64,000 nucleotides of DNA from positions 32,516 through 96,515 of the forward strand of contig JAIQFT010000010.1 of the NCBI GenBank assembly GCA_020073185.1, read 5' to 3'. Numbering within the stretch: the stretch's first letter is position 1; the number at the start of each line of letters is the position of its first letter. This stretch comes from Terriglobia bacterium. GTDB taxonomy: Bacteria; Acidobacteriota; Terriglobia; Terriglobales; Acidobacteriaceae. A program made the translations under genes and the position numbers. The notes beneath the pieces are model-generated. The model was not told the origin of the DNA. It did no database searches and worked only from the letters and a program-made list of their open reading frames with translations. Of the stretch, positions 62,781 through 64,000 are shown piece after piece.

Positions 62781-62924
62781 ATGGCTACAATGTCGGACGT
62801 GGCGGACGAGCCAAAAAGCCGAGTCCTGAGCGCCGAAACCATCGGCCTGATTGTGATTGCGGTCATGCTCGCCATCATGATCCTGGCGCGCTGGGGCGGA
62901 ATCATTCACTGGAGCGCGCGCTGA
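62781..62924 (+). CDS. Small single-pass membrane protein, upstream of miaA
   Basis: 47 residues from ATG 62781 (or 62790). A polar N-terminus (SDVADEPKSRVLSAE) is followed by one strong transmembrane helix (IGLIVIAVMLAIMILARWGG) and a short tail. Its stop codon is directly followed by the miaA ATG at 62925, so translation is probably coupled. Too short for family assignment; the frame stays open with sensible codon use and a credible membrane segment. Confidence 0.6.
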   Translation: MATMSDVADEPKSRVLSAETIGLIVIAVMLAIMILARWGGIIHWSAR

Positions 62925-63854
62925 ATGGATCCGTTGCTGGTCGCCGTGCTAGGCCCCACGGGCAGCGGCAAAACCGCGCTCTCCCTGGCGCTGGCGGAGC
63001 GCTTCGGCGGCGAGATCGTCAGTTGCGACTCGGTCGCTATCTATCGCGACTTCAACATCGGCAGCGCCAAGCCCTCACCGGAAGAACGCGTGCGCGCGCC
63101 GCATCACCTGTTCGACGCTGTAGATCCCAACCAATACATGACCGCCGGCGAGTACGCCCGCCACGCCCGCGAGGTGCTCGCCGACATCAAGCAACGCGGG
63201 CGCATGCCCATTGTGGTGGGCGGCAGCGGACTTTATTTGCGTGCGCTGCTGGAAGGATTGTTCCCCGGCCCGGAGCGCTCGGAAGAATTGCGCCAGCGGC
63301 TGCGCGCGCGCCTTGAGCAGTGCGGCGCGGAGTGGCTGCACCGCATCCTGAAGCGTCTCGATCCCACGGCGGCGGGCAACATTCACCCCAACGACACGCC
63401 CAAGGTGATTCGCGCCATCGAGGTCTGCATGACTGCGCGCGAGCCGATGAGCGAGCTGTGGAAGAGGGGTCGCGATCCGCTGCAAGGCTTTCGCATTCTC
63501 CGCCTCGGCCTCGATCCCGACCGCAACGCGCTCTACACGCGCATCAACGAGCGCGCGCAGCGCATGTTCGACAACGGCCTGGTCGAGGAGACCAGAGCTT
63601 TGATCGAGAAGTATCCCGGCGCGTGGGCGCTGTCGTCGCTCGGCTACAAGCAGGCGGCGCAGTACCTGAGCGGCGAAATTGACCTCAAGGTGGCCATTTG
63701 GGCGGCGCAGCAGGCGCACCGCAACTACGCCAAGCGGCAGATGACATGGTTCCGGCGAGAACCGGAGGTGCAGTGGCTGAACGGCTTCGGCGATGAGCGG
63801 AGCGTGCAGGAGCGCGCGATCGACGAAGTCTCGAAGAAGTTGATAATTGGGTGA
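62925..63854 (+). CDS. miaA: tRNA dimethylallyltransferase
   Basis: 309 residues. The P-loop GPTGSGKTALSLAL is at residues 10-17, then IVSCDSVAIYRDFNIGSAKP, APHHLFDAVDPNQYMTAGEY, VVGGSGLYLRAL and the C-terminal ALSSLGYKQAAQYL and KRQMTWFRREP, all family signatures. It adds a dimethylallyl group to A37 of tRNAs reading UNN codons. The start follows the small membrane protein gene with no gap. The length is typical. Confidence 0.95.
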   Translation: MDPLLVAVLGPTGSGKTALSLALAERFGGEIVSCDSVAIYRDFNIGSAKPSPEERVRAPHHLFDAVDPNQYMTAGEYARHAREVLADIKQRGRMPIVVGGSGLYLRALLEGLFPGPERSEELRQRLRARLEQCGAEWLHRILKRLDPTAAGNIHPNDTPKVIRAIEVCMTAREPMSELWKRGRDPLQGFRILRLGLDPDRNALYTRINERAQRMFDNGLVEETRALIEKYPGAWALSSLGYKQAAQYLSGEIDLKVAIWAAQQAHRNYAKRQMTWFRREPEVQWLNGFGDERSVQERAIDEVSKKLIIG

Positions 63855-63948
63855 TTTTGCAATCTAGAGCGGTTCCCGAGTAGATATACCCGCGAATGAG
63901 TGTTTGGACGTAAGCTGCTGGTGCTGGCGGTCTCTGCGAATACAGCTG

Positions 63949-64000
63949 ATGGCACGAGCCTTTTCCGACGATCTGCGGCGGAGGATTTTGGTGGCGTACG
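63949..64000 (+). CDS. IS630-like transposase, first codons only (cut by window edge)
   Basis: From ATG 63949 the frame reads MARAFSDDLRRRILVAY, the typical N-terminus of IS630-family transposases (M-x-R-x-[YF]-S-x-D-L-R-x-[RK]-[VI]). Only 17 codons lie in the window, so the call rests on a short motif. The stretch 63855-63948 would hold the left end of the element; I could not identify a terminal inverted repeat. Confidence 0.55.
   Translation, partial: MARAFSDDLRRRILVAY

Overview
The window reads as a chromosomal segment of an Acidobacteriota (Terriglobia/Koribacter-like) bacterium. The evidence is the high GC content with strong codon bias and several gene types typical of that phylum: a VWFA-related exported protein, Ser/Thr kinases fused to PEGA repeats or to a TolB-like propeller, MacB-like permeases, many small exported proteins, a DUF6632-type membrane protein, and CysO-type cysteine synthesis. 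This is inference from gene content; no 16S or marker tree was possible. I saw no tRNA, rRNA or CRISPR array. Because GC is high, many long open frames lie antisense to real genes and were left out.

Layout. 1-11 kb: two related small exported helical proteins, a YceH homologue, a NarL-type regulator with a degenerate receiver, a prolyl peptidase/metallo-beta-lactamase pair, a VWFA protein, then a co-directional run of zinc-ribbon coiled coil, TPR protein and RlmI-like methyltransferase. 11-15 kb: a His/Met-rich exported protein, a cytidylate-kinase-like/BON fusion, and a two-gene unit coding a PASTA-PKD membrane protein and an unknown partner. 15-19 kb: a late haem operon (hemE-hemH-hemY). 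19-24 kb: a GYxxG-repeat exported protein, msrA, a Spy-like protein and two FtsX/MacB-type permeases. 24-28 kb: rplU-rpmA-obg-nadD-rsfS. 28-33 kb: a LOG protein, a PEGA kinase and a sedolisin. 33-37 kb: cysM - JAMM protease - cysO - moeZ. 37-44 kb: PEGA and CsgG-like exported proteins, a membrane protein, an M1 peptidase unit and a quinone oxidoreductase. 44-46.5 kb: an exported pair resembling trypsin-co-occurring domain 2 (Trypco2) plus a trypsin-like protease with TPRs. 46.5-57 kb: a lipoprotein and GH3 hydrolase, a TonB-like protein, an arylsulfotransferase-like lipoprotein, DinB, a beta-helix protein, and a stretch of gene debris. 57-64 kb: a LEA-like protein, a propeller kinase, a RibD-like reductase, a YbjQ family protein, a winged-helix membrane protein, miaA, and the first codons of an IS630-like transposase at the right edge.

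The best candidates for undescribed biology are: (i) the exported Trypco2-like/trypsin-TPR pair (44258-46442); (ii) the CysO sulfur carrier whose Gly-Gly terminus is followed by nine residues encoded by intergenic repeat DNA, beside a JAMM protease that could remove them; (iii) the PASTA-PKD pair (13277-15192); and (iv) a class of intergenic inverted repeats, about fifteen islands in 64 kb, each built from its own short reiterated word and accompanied by a separate two-hairpin REP-like element. Several palindromes or gene tails also sit inside or beside genes: an insert in hemY, a copied DinB tail and a RibF remnant.
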